From: Saprospira grandis DSM 2844
GTDB lineage: Bacteria; Bacteroidota; Bacteroidia; Chitinophagales; Saprospiraceae
DNA: 64,000 nucleotides
Assembly (NCBI RefSeq): GCF_000275825.1
Contig: NZ_JH719942.1
Coordinates: 2,737,828 to 2,801,827, forward strand
Direction: 5' to 3'
In this document: piece by piece, positions 24,707 to 33,848 of the stretch
Layout of the letters: the number at the start of each line of letters is the position of its first letter
How positions within the stretch are numbered: the first letter of the stretch is position 1
Made by a program: the position numbers and the translations under genes
The notes under the pieces: generated by a model
Told to the model about the DNA's origin: nothing
What the model saw: the letters and a program-made list of their open reading frames with translations, nothing else
The model's database searches: none

Positions 24707-26056
24707 TTGGCAACTCCAAGAACTGTAGCCTTTTATACCTTAGGCTGCAAACTCAACTACTCTGAAACATCTAGCATTGGCCGTCTTTTTGAAGAGGCGG
24801 GTTATGGCGAAGTCCCTTTTAATGAGGGGGCTGATATTTATGTCATCAACACCTGTTCGGTGACCGACTTTGCCGATAAAAAGTGTCGGAAGGTGGTGCG
24901 TTCTGCTTTGCGCAAGGCGCCGCATGCCTTTGTGGTGGTGATTGGTTGTTATGCGCAGCTCAAGCCGCAGGAGATTGCCGATATTCCGGGGGTGGATTTG
25001 GTCCTTGGGGCTGCCCAAAAGTTTCGGATTCTCGATTATGTGAATGATTTGACGAAGGCGCCAGAAAAAGGGATGGTTTATGCGGGAGAAGTGCAGGAAG
25101 CCAATGAATTTATAGATTCATTTTCTTTTGGTGATCGTACTCGTTCTTTCTTGAAGGTGCAGGATGGTTGTAATTATAAATGTTCCTTTTGTACGATTCC
25201 GCAGGCTAGAGGAAAGAGCCGCAGTGATACGGTAGCGCAGGCGGTGGCCAATGCGCATAAAATTGCCGAGATGGGCATTAAGGAAATTGTGCTGACGGGG
25301 GTCAATTTAGGGGATTTTGGCAATGGCACCGAGGTTATTGAGGGGATGAAGCCTAAAAAAGAGGCTTTATTTATTGATTTGATCAAGGAATTGGAGCAAG
25401 TAGAGGGGATTGATCGTTTTCGGATATCTTCTATAGAGCCTAATCTTTTGACCGAAGAGATTATTGATTTTGTGGCTCAATCTAAGCGGTTTTTGCCTCA
25501 TTTTCATGTACCCTTACAATCGGGAAATAACAAGCAGCTCAAGGCGATGCGTCGCCGTTACAAAAGAGAATTGTATGCGCAGCGAGTGGCTTGGATTCGG
25601 GAGAAAATGCCTCAGGCTTGTATTGGGGTAGATGTCATTGTGGGTTTTCCGGGAGAGACGGATGAGGATTTTAAGGAGACCTATGAATTTATTCGGAGTT
25701 TGCCTGTTTCTTATTTGCATGTCTTCACCTATTCGGAGCGGGCCAACACGCTTGCGGCGGAGATGCAGGGCAAAGTGCCGATGCATATACGGAGAGAGCG
25801 CAACGAGATGCTTCGGATTTTGTCGGAGAAAAAGAAGTTGGCCTTTTATCAGCAGCAATTGGGGCGGGAAGAGTTGGTTTTATTGGAGGCCAAGGAGCAA
25901 GAGGGAAAAATGTTTGGATTTACCCGCAACTACGTCAAAGTGGCCTTGCCTTATAAAGAAGAGTGGATTAACAGTTTGCAGCCGATTAGATTGAAGAAAG
26001 AGGAATACCTAGCAAATGAATTGCTGGTAGAGGCGGAACTGCTTCCGGCCTTATAA
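24707..26056 (+). CDS. mtaB: tRNA (t6A37) C2-methylthiotransferase, MtaB-type radical SAM enzyme
   Basis: The 449-aa protein has the MTTase N-terminal domain with three cluster cysteines (FYTLGCKLNYSET, VINTCSVTDFADKK, VVVIGCYAQ), then the radical-SAM motif CxxxCxxC in VQDGCNYKCSFCTIPQARG, and VPLQSGNNKQLKAMRRRY. GCKLN and ARGKSRS are typical of the MtaB/e-MtaB branch rather than MiaB. It adds a methylthio group to N6-threonylcarbamoyladenosine 37 of tRNAs reading ANN codons. The start is a TTG (24707), since the only nearby upstream ATG (24685) is in another frame. The TRAM-like tail is at about residues 385-449. A terminator follows. Confidence 0.92.
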   Translation: MATPRTVAFYTLGCKLNYSETSSIGRLFEEAGYGEVPFNEGADIYVINTCSVTDFADKKCRKVVRSALRKAPHAFVVVIGCYAQLKPQEIADIPGVDLVLGAAQKFRILDYVNDLTKAPEKGMVYAGEVQEANEFIDSFSFGDRTRSFLKVQDGCNYKCSFCTIPQARGKSRSDTVAQAVANAHKIAEMGIKEIVLTGVNLGDFGNGTEVIEGMKPKKEALFIDLIKELEQVEGIDRFRISSIEPNLLTEEIIDFVAQSKRFLPHFHVPLQSGNNKQLKAMRRRYKRELYAQRVAWIREKMPQACIGVDVIVGFPGETDEDFKETYEFIRSLPVSYLHVFTYSERANTLAAEMQGKVPMHIRRERNEMLRILSEKKKLAFYQQQLGREELVLLEAKEQEGKMFGFTRNYVKVALPYKEEWINSLQPIRLKKEEYLANELLVEAELLPAL

Positions 26057-26075
26057 ATTTGGGTACATATTGTTA

Positions 26076-26113
26076 AATGGCTAGCCGTAAATTACGGCTA
26101 GCCATTTTTTTTT
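26076..26113 (+). terminator. Terminator after mtaB
   Basis: AATGGCTAGCCGTAA and TTACGGCTAGCCATT form a perfect stem, followed by TTTTTTT. Confidence 0.88.
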
Positions 26114-26132
26114 CTGAGGGTCAATTTTGGAT

Positions 26133-26273
26133 GGGACAGGCCCGAAGGGCCGCAGGCTGAGCTGCCCGGCGGGTGGCCCGCAGGGCCAGACCGAAGTGCG
26201 CAGCACTGAAGGGCCGAGCAGACTTGCGAGCCCAGAGGGGAGCGACCCGCCCGCAGGGCGGGGCAGCCCCAAA
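26133..26273 (-). repeat. RE1-K intergenic repeat; nothing else in 26114-26437
   Basis: Reverse orientation. It starts GGCCCGAAGGGCCGCAGGCT, has core GGGCCGAGCAGACTTGCGAG, and ends GGGGCAGCCCCAAA. It is nearly the same as RE1-M (33700-33843), including the rare block CCCAGAGGGGAGCGACCCGC. I see no gene or terminator in 26274-26437. Confidence 0.85.
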
Positions 26274-26437
26274 TCAAAAAGAAAAACAGCAGCAGAATAG
26301 CATAACTTTTGGGTTTCTTGGCTCGATAGAGAAAATAACTGGCCATCTTATTGTGCCTAAAAGGAGGCAAAGACATTTATTTTACGTTAGTCTTAGAGGA
26401 ACAAGAAGGTAAATAAATTATTAACAACTAGAGTAAT

Positions 26438-27160
26438 ATGTATAAATATATATTGATATTTTGTTTGCTGCTCCCTTTTTACTTGGGGGCACAGAGCGAC
26501 AGTAGTCGATTGGTTTTGAGGAGTGAATACAGTTTAGTTTCTGTAAAGGGGGGCGACAGTTTATTTTTGCGTCAGATGTACAATTCGGACACCTTAGTGG
26601 AAGCGGTTTACATACAGGGCGGGAAGATTATTGGGCAGTACAAAAGCTACCACAGTGATGGGAGCAGGAAGCGGATTGGGACCTATGACCGTTATGGGCG
26701 GGCGACGGGGGAGTGGAAGAGTTGGCATATTGGGGGAAATATGTCGAGTGAGTTAAACTATAAAGATGGGGGTTTGAATGGGGCGGCCAAATTTTACTAT
26801 TCCTCGGGGCGTTTGCGAGAGGAGGGGCGTTTTATGAGTCGGAAGACCCAGATGATTATATCGGGGCAGATTGTGGAGCAGCAGTTAGAGGCAAGGATAG
26901 GGGAGTGGAAGAGTTATCATTTGAATGGGAAGCTTAAGAGCAAGGGGGATTATTGGTGGCCGGGGATCAAGGACCGCAGTTATGAAGACTATTGGGAAGA
27001 GCAGGGGAGTATGGAAAGCGGGGAATTTATACAGGCTTGGGAGGGGGATTTGCGGCATGGCGAGTGGAAATTTTATAGTGAGTTGGGCATTTTGGAGAAG
27101 GTAGAATACTACCATAAGGGGGAATTGACGGAGCGGAACATGGGGCGGGGGAGCCGTTAG
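26438..27160 (+). CDS. Secreted MORN-variant (YwqK-like) repeat protein
   Basis: The 240-aa protein has a signal peptide (MYKYILIFCLLLPFYLGAQ). After it come at least four MORN_2-type units of the form G.....G.WK..H..G.......Y..G, for example TGEWKSWHIGGNMSSELNY, GAAKFYYSSGRLREEG, IGEWKSYHLNGKLKSKGDY and HGEWKFYSELGILEKVEYY. Such proteins are common in Bacteroidota, often annotated as YwqK family antitoxin without evidence. They are probably extracytoplasmic binding modules. The function here is unknown. The gene shows a G-rich local codon bias (GGGG, AGG) unlike its neighbours. Confidence 0.8.
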   Translation: MYKYILIFCLLLPFYLGAQSDSSRLVLRSEYSLVSVKGGDSLFLRQMYNSDTLVEAVYIQGGKIIGQYKSYHSDGSRKRIGTYDRYGRATGEWKSWHIGGNMSSELNYKDGGLNGAAKFYYSSGRLREEGRFMSRKTQMIISGQIVEQQLEARIGEWKSYHLNGKLKSKGDYWWPGIKDRSYEDYWEEQGSMESGEFIQAWEGDLRHGEWKFYSELGILEKVEYYHKGELTERNMGRGSR

Positions 27161-27294
27161 GGCTAGGGCTTGAGGTTTTGCGCTATTGTTTTTTGGAAGG
27201 GTTCATTGAATAAGGCAAAAAAAATAGTTAGCTTTAAGAGCTTAAACAGAAAGCGCTTGGCTTTACTGTCTATTGTATTACAAATATCCCCCTC

Positions 27295-29169
27295 ATGCGT
27301 GAGACCAAATTTATAGAAAAGAATAAGGACAAGTGGATAGAGTTTGAGGAAGTATTGGCTTCTAAGGACCAAGACCCGGAAAAGCTGAGTGAGCTATTTA
27401 CGGAGTTGACCGATGACTTATCTTATTCTCGGACCTTTTACCCCAACCGTTCGGTTCGGGTATACCTCAACAATATATCGCAGGCTGTATTTGACAGCAT
27501 CTACAAGAACCGGAAGAGTAGATGGAAGCGATTTGTACAATTTTGGTCCAAGGACCTGCCTCAGCTCATTTATGAGTCTAGAGTAGATTTTCTATTGTCT
27601 TTTGCCATCTTTATTTTGGCGGTGGGCATTGGGGTGTTTTCTTCTATTATGGATCCGGACTTTCCTCGAGTTATCTTGGGTGATGGCTATGTAGAGATGA
27701 CCTATGAGAACATCCGTAAGGGCGAGCCGATGTCTGTCTATCAGGATGAGGATCAGACGGGGATGTTTATGCGGATTGCTTGGAACAACCTGCGGGTAGC
27801 TTTTGGGACCTTTATCCTGGGGTTACTTTTTGGTGTGGGGACCATTTACATTCTCATTCAGAATGGGATCATGGTGGGTGCTTTTCAGTTTTTATTTATT
27901 CGGGAGGGCATTTACTGGGACTCTATCCTGACCATTTGGCTGCATGGGGCTGTAGAAATTTCTTGTATTATCATTGCTGGGGCTGCGGGTTTACATTTGG
28001 GTAGGGCCTTGTTATTTCCGGGCAGCTACAGTCGCTTGCAATCCTTGCAACTAGCGGCTAGGCGGGCCTTGAGTATCTATATGGCCATTGTACCTTTAAT
28101 TATATTGGCGGCCTTTATTGAGGGCTATATCACCCGATATAGCGATGCCTCTTATGTGGTTCGGGCCATTTTGATTATTGCTTCTTTTGTATTTATGGGG
28201 GGCTACTTTGTTTGGTACCCTTGGCGGGTTGGTCGTCGACAGCAGACGGCGGAGGAAGCTGAGTTAGAGTTGCCGGTGGCCAAGGAGATTCCGATCAATT
28301 TCAAAATGATTAAGAACCAGGGCCAAGTATTTATGGATGCCTTCAAGCTATATCGTCAGCAACTGCTTCGTTTGGCTTTGGGGGCGGCAGTTATGGCCTT
28401 CATTTATACAGCGGTCAGCATTCAGATGGAGTACTACTTTGAGTTTCATCAGGCTGGATTCCTATTCTCATTTTTTGAGGCATTGGCCTATACGGCCTAC
28501 CATATTGCTCAGTTCTTATTTTTAGAAGAATTGGGGCTACGTTGGTTGCTCAATGTTGGGGCCATGTCGGTTATTTTGCATATAGCACTTTCTGGTGTTT
28601 CGGCCAAGGCCAATGGGCCAATGAGTTGGGCCAAACATGCTTGGCTATACCCCAATGCCTTATTGGCTAGTGCCCTGATGAACTTCTTGTTTGTTAGCTA
28701 TGGCAATGAGGATTATTACATCATGATTTTCCTTTATCTGCTCTTTGTCATTCCAGTTTTGGCCCATGGCTTAGCGGTTAGTTATAATGAGCAAAAGAAC
28801 CTGATTGCCAGTATTCCACTTTGGTTTAAGCATTTGGGGAAAAACTACATCTCGATGATGGGGAATTATGTAGTGGGTGTACTGATGAGCTTTATTTTTC
28901 TTTTTCTCACTACAGCTCCCTTGGTTGATTTTTACTTTAATTCTTTTATGACGCTACTGCCCATCTCTGAGGAGGGTGCACAGCTCTATTATACCAGCTT
29001 CAACCTCTTTTTGCATGCCTTTTCGCTCTGTTTTATGTTTCCCTTGGTCTTTTTGGTCATGAGCATTAGCGAGCGAAGCTACAAGCAGACCGTGCTTGCA
29101 GAAGATTTATTTGATCATATTGGCCAATTGGGCCAGCAAAAGAAAAGTTATGGAATGGAAAGGGAGTAG
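27295..29169 (+). CDS. SpoIIM-like integral membrane protein with an extra C-terminal membrane domain
   Basis: The N-terminal half (about residues 1-320) is a stage II sporulation protein M (SpoIIM/DUF95) domain: MRETKFIEKNKDKWIEFEEVL, then FSKDLPQLIYESR-type sequence, NNLRVAFGTFILGLLFGVGTIYILIQNG and LHGAVEISCIIIAGAAGLHLGRALLFPGSYSR (in pieces). Residues about 345-600 add six or more membrane spans that most SpoIIM proteins lack. The organism is not a spore former; in Bacteroidota this gene marks a conserved operon with DUF4129, DUF4350 and MoxR. Its 3' end overlaps the DUF4129 gene by 20 bp. Its role in the operon is unknown, possibly envelope stress or complex assembly. Confidence 0.88.
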   Translation: MRETKFIEKNKDKWIEFEEVLASKDQDPEKLSELFTELTDDLSYSRTFYPNRSVRVYLNNISQAVFDSIYKNRKSRWKRFVQFWSKDLPQLIYESRVDFLLSFAIFILAVGIGVFSSIMDPDFPRVILGDGYVEMTYENIRKGEPMSVYQDEDQTGMFMRIAWNNLRVAFGTFILGLLFGVGTIYILIQNGIMVGAFQFLFIREGIYWDSILTIWLHGAVEISCIIIAGAAGLHLGRALLFPGSYSRLQSLQLAARRALSIYMAIVPLIILAAFIEGYITRYSDASYVVRAILIIASFVFMGGYFVWYPWRVGRRQQTAEEAELELPVAKEIPINFKMIKNQGQVFMDAFKLYRQQLLRLALGAAVMAFIYTAVSIQMEYYFEFHQAGFLFSFFEALAYTAYHIAQFLFLEELGLRWLLNVGAMSVILHIALSGVSAKANGPMSWAKHAWLYPNALLASALMNFLFVSYGNEDYYIMIFLYLLFVIPVLAHGLAVSYNEQKNLIASIPLWFKHLGKNYISMMGNYVVGVLMSFIFLFLTTAPLVDFYFNSFMTLLPISEEGAQLYYTSFNLFLHAFSLCFMFPLVFLVMSISERSYKQTVLAEDLFDHIGQLGQQKKSYGMERE

Positions 29170-29872
29170 CTGGCTGTATCGCCTATTGCTTTTGGGGGCT
29201 TTCTTTTGCCTAAGTCCCAATTTTGGACAAGCACAGGATGTAGAACGAGCCGATTGGGAGCAAATTTCTAAGCAATACGACTATAATAAGGAAAAGGTAA
29301 AGGAAGAAAAGGAGGAGGAAAAAGAAGAGGATCAAATTTCTGCAGATAGCTCTATTGATACTCCCTCTATGTCAGCTTCTACCAAAAACATCTTAAAGTA
29401 TAGCCTCTTTGCGGTCGTTATTGGCCTATTGGTATTTATCGTCTTTCGCCTAGTGGGTGGTGGCCTTTTAGGCGCCAACCAAAAAATTAGTAAAGATGAG
29501 GCTTACCTCCTAGAAGAGATAGAAGATAACCTAGAAGAGGCCAATATTAAAACGCCTTTGGAGGATGCCGTACAGGCCGAAAATTATTCCTTGGCCCTCC
29601 GCCTCTATTATTTGAGCATTTTGCAGGCCCTCTTGCATGCCGGACATATTGTCTGGAAAAAAGAAAAAACAAATGGGGCCTATATCCGAGAGATTTGGTC
29701 GCATCCCGCCCGCCCTTTGCTTCAAAAGGTAACCCGAATTTATGAGTATTTCTGGTTCGCTAAGGGCGCAAATTTAGACCGAACAGAGTTTAGTCGCATC
29801 AGCCCCCTATTTGATGATATGCTGCAAAAGGCAAGAACGCCTAAGGCTAAGCAACAAAAGACGAATGCCTAA
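29150..29872 (+). CDS. DUF4129 domain membrane protein
   Basis: The 240-aa protein starts at the ATG of 29150 inside the SpoIIM gene. The choice is based on the signal peptide that follows (MEWKGSSWLYRLLLLGAFF...NFGQAQ). An acidic/lysine-rich linker (residues 45-70) leads to a membrane span (ILKYSLFAVVIGLLVFIVFRL) and a C-terminal DUF4129 domain: DAVQAENYSLALRLYYLSIL, WKKEKTNGAYIREIW, VTRIYEYFWFAKGANL. In other bacteria the domain is found at the end of transglutaminase-like proteins and in MoxR operons. The molecular role is unknown. The stop overlaps the DUF4350 ATG (TAATGG). Confidence 0.87.
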   Translation: MEWKGSSWLYRLLLLGAFFCLSPNFGQAQDVERADWEQISKQYDYNKEKVKEEKEEEKEEDQISADSSIDTPSMSASTKNILKYSLFAVVIGLLVFIVFRLVGGGLLGANQKISKDEAYLLEEIEDNLEEANIKTPLEDAVQAENYSLALRLYYLSILQALLHAGHIVWKKEKTNGAYIREIWSHPARPLLQKVTRIYEYFWFAKGANLDRTEFSRISPLFDDMLQKARTPKAKQQKTNA

Positions 29873-31242
29873 TGGAACAAAAGAAAAATTCAAGCTTGCT
29901 CTATATTGTCATTGCGGTCTTGCTTTTGGGCGTTCTAGCCTACTTCTTTGCCTCTTCTAGAGAAGTTAAGTACCAATGGTGGCCCAGTATGGAACATGCC
30001 GAAGCCGAACCCTACGATTTTAAACTGCTAGAAGAGCTCCTTAAAATAAGCGTAGATAGCTTTGAACGCTACGAAAATAAACGCATAGATGAACAACTGT
30101 CTACCGCCAATGCAGAAAATAGCCTCTATGTATTTATTGGCGCCGGAGAACCCTATTATTCTGCCCAAGATGCCGAAAAATTAAAAGCCTTTTTGGAAGC
30201 CGGCGGAAATGCCCTGATTGTGGCGATCGAACCCTCCGATAGCTTGTTTTATACCCTCTTTGAAAGCTATCATTGCTTTTATAGCCTGGCTACCGATTAT
30301 CGCCACAGTAGCATGAGCAGCAAGCAAGTGCTAGCCGGCTTTTATGCCGATGAATACGATGATGGCGAAAATGCAGAACTTTATCCCTTTGCCTATAAAA
30401 CAGGCGTAAAGGATACCGGAGAGTATTATTGGACCTACATCCCCGACTATAATATCTGTCCAGGAGATGAACCCGCCGTCGTCGAAGCGGGCTTCTATCA
30501 ACTAGAGGGTGGCATAAGCGATATGCGCTACCCCTATCTCTTCGCTATCGAAGTAGGAGAAGGACGACTCTATTGGCATAGCAACCCCATTATGCTAACC
30601 AATCTCTACCTCTCCCAAAATACAAATGGAACTGTAGGCTATAATTATCTCCAACGCCTATTGCAACCCTTCTCAGCCAAAAAAATTATCTGGGATTACG
30701 CAAGTACAAACCCCAGACCCTACGAATACCCCCGCAGCCCACAACGATATGACAAACCCCCAACCCCAATGGAGTATGTCTTTTCTCAACCTGCCCTGCG
30801 ATGGGCTTGGCTGCTGCTCCTAGTTGGCGCCTTTAGCTACGCCCTTTTTGGCGCCAAAAGAAGACAACAACAAATTGAGGTCCTCCCAAAAAATCATAAT
30901 ACCTCCCTAGGTTTTGTCAAAACAATTAGCCGACTCTATTTCCAACGACAAAGCCATGGACTCATTTTTGAGAAAATTATGCAAATATTTCATAGCCACC
31001 TCAGAAAACGATATGGCCTAAATATTAAAAATTGGGATAACCTAGCCGCTCAACAAATTGCTCAACGTAGCGAAATCGACTATAAAATTATTGAAGAAAT
31101 TCTAGAACGATATAATCACCTCTCTTCACAATTGGCAAAACCCAATGTGACCATGTCAGCAGAAACACTCAATAATTTTTATCTGCTGGTCCAAAAATTC
31201 TATGAAGCAGAAGAAACCCGAAGACAACAACCCACAGCCTAA
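29872..31242 (+). CDS. DUF4350 domain membrane protein
   Basis: The 456-aa protein has an N-terminal anchor (LLYIVIAVLLLGVLAYFFA), a periplasmic DUF4350 domain (about residues 40-290) with SLYVFIGAGEPYYSAQDAEKLKAFLEAGGNALIVA, a glutamine-amidotransferase-like fold in this family, a second span (WAWLLLLVGAFSYALFGA, about 305-322), and a cytosolic helical tail (GFVKTISRLYFQRQSHGLIFEKIMQIF). It is translationally coupled to the DUF4129 gene and followed by the MoxR ATPase. The usual RDD and DUF58 partners are not next to it here. Confidence 0.88.
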   Translation: MEQKKNSSLLYIVIAVLLLGVLAYFFASSREVKYQWWPSMEHAEAEPYDFKLLEELLKISVDSFERYENKRIDEQLSTANAENSLYVFIGAGEPYYSAQDAEKLKAFLEAGGNALIVAIEPSDSLFYTLFESYHCFYSLATDYRHSSMSSKQVLAGFYADEYDDGENAELYPFAYKTGVKDTGEYYWTYIPDYNICPGDEPAVVEAGFYQLEGGISDMRYPYLFAIEVGEGRLYWHSNPIMLTNLYLSQNTNGTVGYNYLQRLLQPFSAKKIIWDYASTNPRPYEYPRSPQRYDKPPTPMEYVFSQPALRWAWLLLLVGAFSYALFGAKRRQQQIEVLPKNHNTSLGFVKTISRLYFQRQSHGLIFEKIMQIFHSHLRKRYGLNIKNWDNLAAQQIAQRSEIDYKIIEEILERYNHLSSQLAKPNVTMSAETLNNFYLLVQKFYEAEETRRQQPTA

Positions 31243-31300
31243 AGCAAAAGATAACTGCCCATTTTACTCACCTCCTAAGTCCATAACTTAAGAACTAAAT

Positions 31301-32332
31301 ATGCAAGAATTTCCAGAACAAGACCAACCCGCTAAAGAAGAAGAACATAGCCCTAGCATGCAAAGCTGGGAACAAGAAGATAGCCAAAGCCTCAAAATTC
31401 AAGAGGCTGTCCAAAAAGTAAAACAAGAAATCCAAAAGGTAATTATCGGACAAGATGAAATGATTGATCTCATCCTTATCGCACTCTTCTCTGGCGGACA
31501 TGTCCTGCTAGAAGGGGTGCCCGGTATCGCCAAAACACTTACCGCCAAGCTACTGGCCCAAAGTATGAAGGTGGACTTTAACCGGATTCAGTTTACTCCA
31601 GACCTGATGCCCTCGGATGTAACCGGTACAACGATCTTTAATATGAAATCTTCCGATTTTGTCTTTACCCAAGGACCCATTTTCTCCAATTTGGTCCTTA
31701 TCGATGAAATTAACCGAGCACCAGCCAAAACCCAAGCCTCTCTCTTTGAGGTCATGGAGGAAAAACAAATTTCTGTAGACGGAACAACCTACAAGATGAA
31801 TTTTCCCTTTATGGTCCTCGCTACCCAAAACCCTATAGAACAAGAAGGTACCTATAAACTACCCGAGGCCCAACTGGACCGCTTCCTCTTCCGCATTCTC
31901 CTAGAATATCCCTCCCTGAAAGAAGAACAACAAATTCTCTATCGCTTTAAGGATGACTTCACAAAGCGCCAAGCCGCAGACGTGAACCCCGTGCTCTCCG
32001 CCCAAGATGTTCAAGACTGCCAAGAGATTATCGAACAGGTCCATATCAAAACCGAATTACTCGACTATATCGCCGAATTGGTCCACCGTAGCCGCTCGCA
32101 TGCCGACCTCTTCCTAGGCGCTTCACCCCGTGCCTCTCTGGCCATTATGCAAACCGCTAAGGCCCTAGCCGCCATGAATGGCCGCAGCTTTGTTACCCCC
32201 GATGATATCCAATATGTGGCTTATCCCGTCCTCAATCACCGAATTATCCTGACGCCCGAAAGAGAAATGGAGGGCATGCAGATTAGTGATGTTGTCGCCG
32301 ATATTATCGCTAAGGTCGAGGTGCCTCGCTAA
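31301..32332 (+). CDS. MoxR family AAA+ ATPase
   Basis: The 343-aa protein has Walker A GVPGIAKT (about residue 73), Walker B and sensor region [20 protein letters not shown], sensor 1 [26 protein letters not shown], and the C-terminal lid [22 protein letters not shown]. This is the MoxR/RavA clade. Such ATPases work as chaperones that assemble or activate metal enzymes or membrane complexes, usually with a von Willebrand factor A partner. No VWA or DUF58 gene follows here, which is unusual for the operon. An extra acidic 40-residue N-terminus precedes the AAA core. A terminator follows at 32358. Confidence 0.94.
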   Translation: MQEFPEQDQPAKEEEHSPSMQSWEQEDSQSLKIQEAVQKVKQEIQKVIIGQDEMIDLILIALFSGGHVLLEGVPGIAKTLTAKLLAQSMKVDFNRIQFTPDLMPSDVTGTTIFNMKSSDFVFTQGPIFSNLVLIDEINRAPAKTQASLFEVMEEKQISVDGTTYKMNFPFMVLATQNPIEQEGTYKLPEAQLDRFLFRILLEYPSLKEEQQILYRFKDDFTKRQAADVNPVLSAQDVQDCQEIIEQVHIKTELLDYIAELVHRSRSHADLFLGASPRASLAIMQTAKALAAMNGRSFVTPDDIQYVAYPVLNHRIILTPEREMEGMQISDVVADIIAKVEVPR

Positions 32333-32357
32333 TTTTTTAGATCATACTTATAAAAAT

Positions 32358-32381
32358 AATGGGGCCCTAGGCCCCATTTTT
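32358..32381 (+). terminator. Terminator of the MoxR operon
   Basis: AATGGGGCC and GGCCCCATT form a stem around CTA, followed by TTT. It lies 25 bases after the moxR stop. Confidence 0.75.
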
Positions 32382-32392
32382 ACTTTCTAGAT

Positions 32393-32842
32393 ATGCCTAG
32401 CTTTTTTCCCAATCTAGCCAAACGCTTCGGCTTTTGGCTCCTCCTCTTATTCCCTAGCTATTTGCTTAGCATTCAGCTAAAAACGATTTATCAAGGACAA
32501 CAACTGCAACTGCATGGCCAAAAAGTCAATGCAGAGGTGGTCGCCGTCCAAACTCATACTAGCTATGACGATGATGGCGATCAGTCGATCAGCTATAGCA
32601 CTACCTTTGAGTACCAAGATGAAAATGACCGAATCCTTAACCGCAAGATCGAAAATATGCAGACCTATTACTATGAAGGCCAATCTGTCGAAATGATTTA
32701 TGAAAAAGACCAACCCAAGTTCGCTATCCCCAATACCTTCGAAATGATTTACCAAGATGCCGTCATGTTTAGCGTTATTATTTTGGGGACTACTTTTATA
32801 TTTGGCCTCTTTGTGTACGTCGCTTTTCTCAAAACCTCTTAA
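32393..32842 (+). CDS. DUF3592 domain membrane protein
   Basis: The 149-aa protein has two membrane spans (about residues 12-27 and 122-145) around an extracytosolic DUF3592 domain: QLHGQKVNAEVVAVQT, SISYSTTFEYQDENDR, YYEGQSVEMIYEKDQP. The domain is a small beta fold of unknown function, common in Bacteroidota and Gammaproteobacteria. The ATG at 32393 follows the MoxR terminator by 11 bases, so its promoter must overlap that terminator or transcription reads through. Confidence 0.82.
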   Translation: MPSFFPNLAKRFGFWLLLLFPSYLLSIQLKTIYQGQQLQLHGQKVNAEVVAVQTHTSYDDDGDQSISYSTTFEYQDENDRILNRKIENMQTYYYEGQSVEMIYEKDQPKFAIPNTFEMIYQDAVMFSVIILGTTFIFGLFVYVAFLKTS

Positions 32843-32895
32843 TCTTCCATTTAATTTATAACTGCCTGTTTTATAGTTATTTGTGTTTATTGTGC

Positions 32896-33035
32896 TAGGG
32901 GCTGTCCCGCCCTGCGGGCGGGTCGCTATGCTGCGGGGCTCGCAGGTCTGCTCGGCCCTGCAGGCAGGCTGCGCCTGCCTTTGGTCTGCCCCTCCGGGGC
33001 ACCCGCTCCGCAGCGCTCATCCGCTCCACTGTTTT
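32896..33035 (+). repeat. RE1-L intergenic repeat
   Basis: Starts GGGGCTGTCCCGCCCTGCGG, carries the core GGGCTCGCAGGTCTGCTCGG, a GCAGGCAGGCTGCGCCTGCC palindrome and a GGTCTGCCCCTCCGGGGC module. Confidence 0.85.
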
Positions 33036-33070
33036 GTCCCCGCCCAGCAAAGATCTCCGGCCCGCCAATC

Positions 33071-33592
33071 CTAATGTTTTTTGTCTTTAGGCGCCTCAAA
33101 ATAACCCGTAGAGCGGTTCTTGCGCACATTGTCCCAATTGAAGTACTCGCCATGCATGGCAATATAAACGCCAGGAGGCAGGGTTTGCACAAAGGCAATT
33201 GCACTGCCCAAATTGAAAAACCCATCCGAAGACATGCCAAAGGTGTAGGGAATCATGGCCCCCAATAAAACAATGGTTTTCCCGCCAATTTTGCCAGCTT
33301 TGGCAATGGCCGCCGCCGTAATTTCCATGGTATCGGTGCCATGGGTAATCAAAATTTGCTGCTCCTCAGTGCTCTGACAATGCTTAATGATGATGTCTCG
33401 GTCCAAATCCGTCATCTCCAAACTATCAACCATCATTAAGGTGCGCACCTTAATGTCTAAGGTGGCCCGCCCCCGCTTAAAGATTTCGGGCAAATGGGTG
33501 TCCTTAAAAAAGAGCTTGCCCGTAATCATATCATACTCTTTGTCAAAGGTGCCCCCCGTTACTAGGGCCAAAATGCTTTTGTTCTTTTTCAT
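33071..33592 (-). CDS. Short (single-domain) asparaginase-like protein
   Basis: The 173-aa protein matches the N-terminal domain of L-asparaginases: LALVTGGTFDKEY (first catalytic Thr in TGGT), LMMVDSLEMT, ILITHGTDTMEITAAAIAKA (HGTDTM, second catalytic Thr and Asp), and KTIVLLGAMIPY. The C-terminal domain, which completes the active site between subunits in full-length enzymes (about 330 aa), is absent. The sequence ends after GVYIAMHGEYF. Short stand-alone asparaginase-domain proteins exist in several phyla, so this need not be a truncation. Activity on asparagine is uncertain. Confidence 0.82.
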   Translation of the reverse strand: MKKNKSILALVTGGTFDKEYDMITGKLFFKDTHLPEIFKRGRATLDIKVRTLMMVDSLEMTDLDRDIIIKHCQSTEEQQILITHGTDTMEITAAAIAKAGKIGGKTIVLLGAMIPYTFGMSSDGFFNLGSAIAFVQTLPPGVYIAMHGEYFNWDNVRKNRSTGYFEAPKDKKH

Positions 33593-33613
33593 GCTAGCTA
33601 TGGTTTAAAAAGT

Positions 33614-33645
33614 AAAGCTCCTTTTTTATTCAAAAAAGGAGCTTT
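33614..33645. terminator. Bidirectional terminator-like hairpin
   Basis: AAAGCTCCTTTTTT and AAAAAAGGAGCTTT form a perfect 14-bp stem around ATTC. It lies between the zinc-ribbon gene (beyond RE1-M) and the asparaginase gene, both on the minus strand. Confidence 0.7.
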
Positions 33646-33699
33646 GCAATGATAGCCATATCCCTGCATATTAGGAAAAGGCCACCGCCGTTTTTTGCG

Positions 33700-33843
33700 T
33701 TTTGCAGGCCCAGAGGGCCGCAGGCTGAGCTGCCCAGCGGGTGGCCCGCAGGGCCAGACCGAAGCGGCAAAGCCGCTGAAGGACCGAGCAGACCTGCGAG
33801 CCCAGAGGGGAGCGACCCGCCCGCAGGGCGGGGCAGCCCCAAA
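33700..33843 (-). repeat. RE1-M intergenic repeat
   Basis: Reverse orientation, nearly identical to RE1-K: GGCCCAGAGGGCCGCAGGCT, then GGACCGAGCAGACCTGCGAG, CCCAGAGGGGAGCGACCCGC and GGGGCAGCCCCAAAAAA. It ends 6 bases before the stop codon of the zinc-ribbon gene. Confidence 0.85.
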
Positions 33844-33848
33844 AAATC

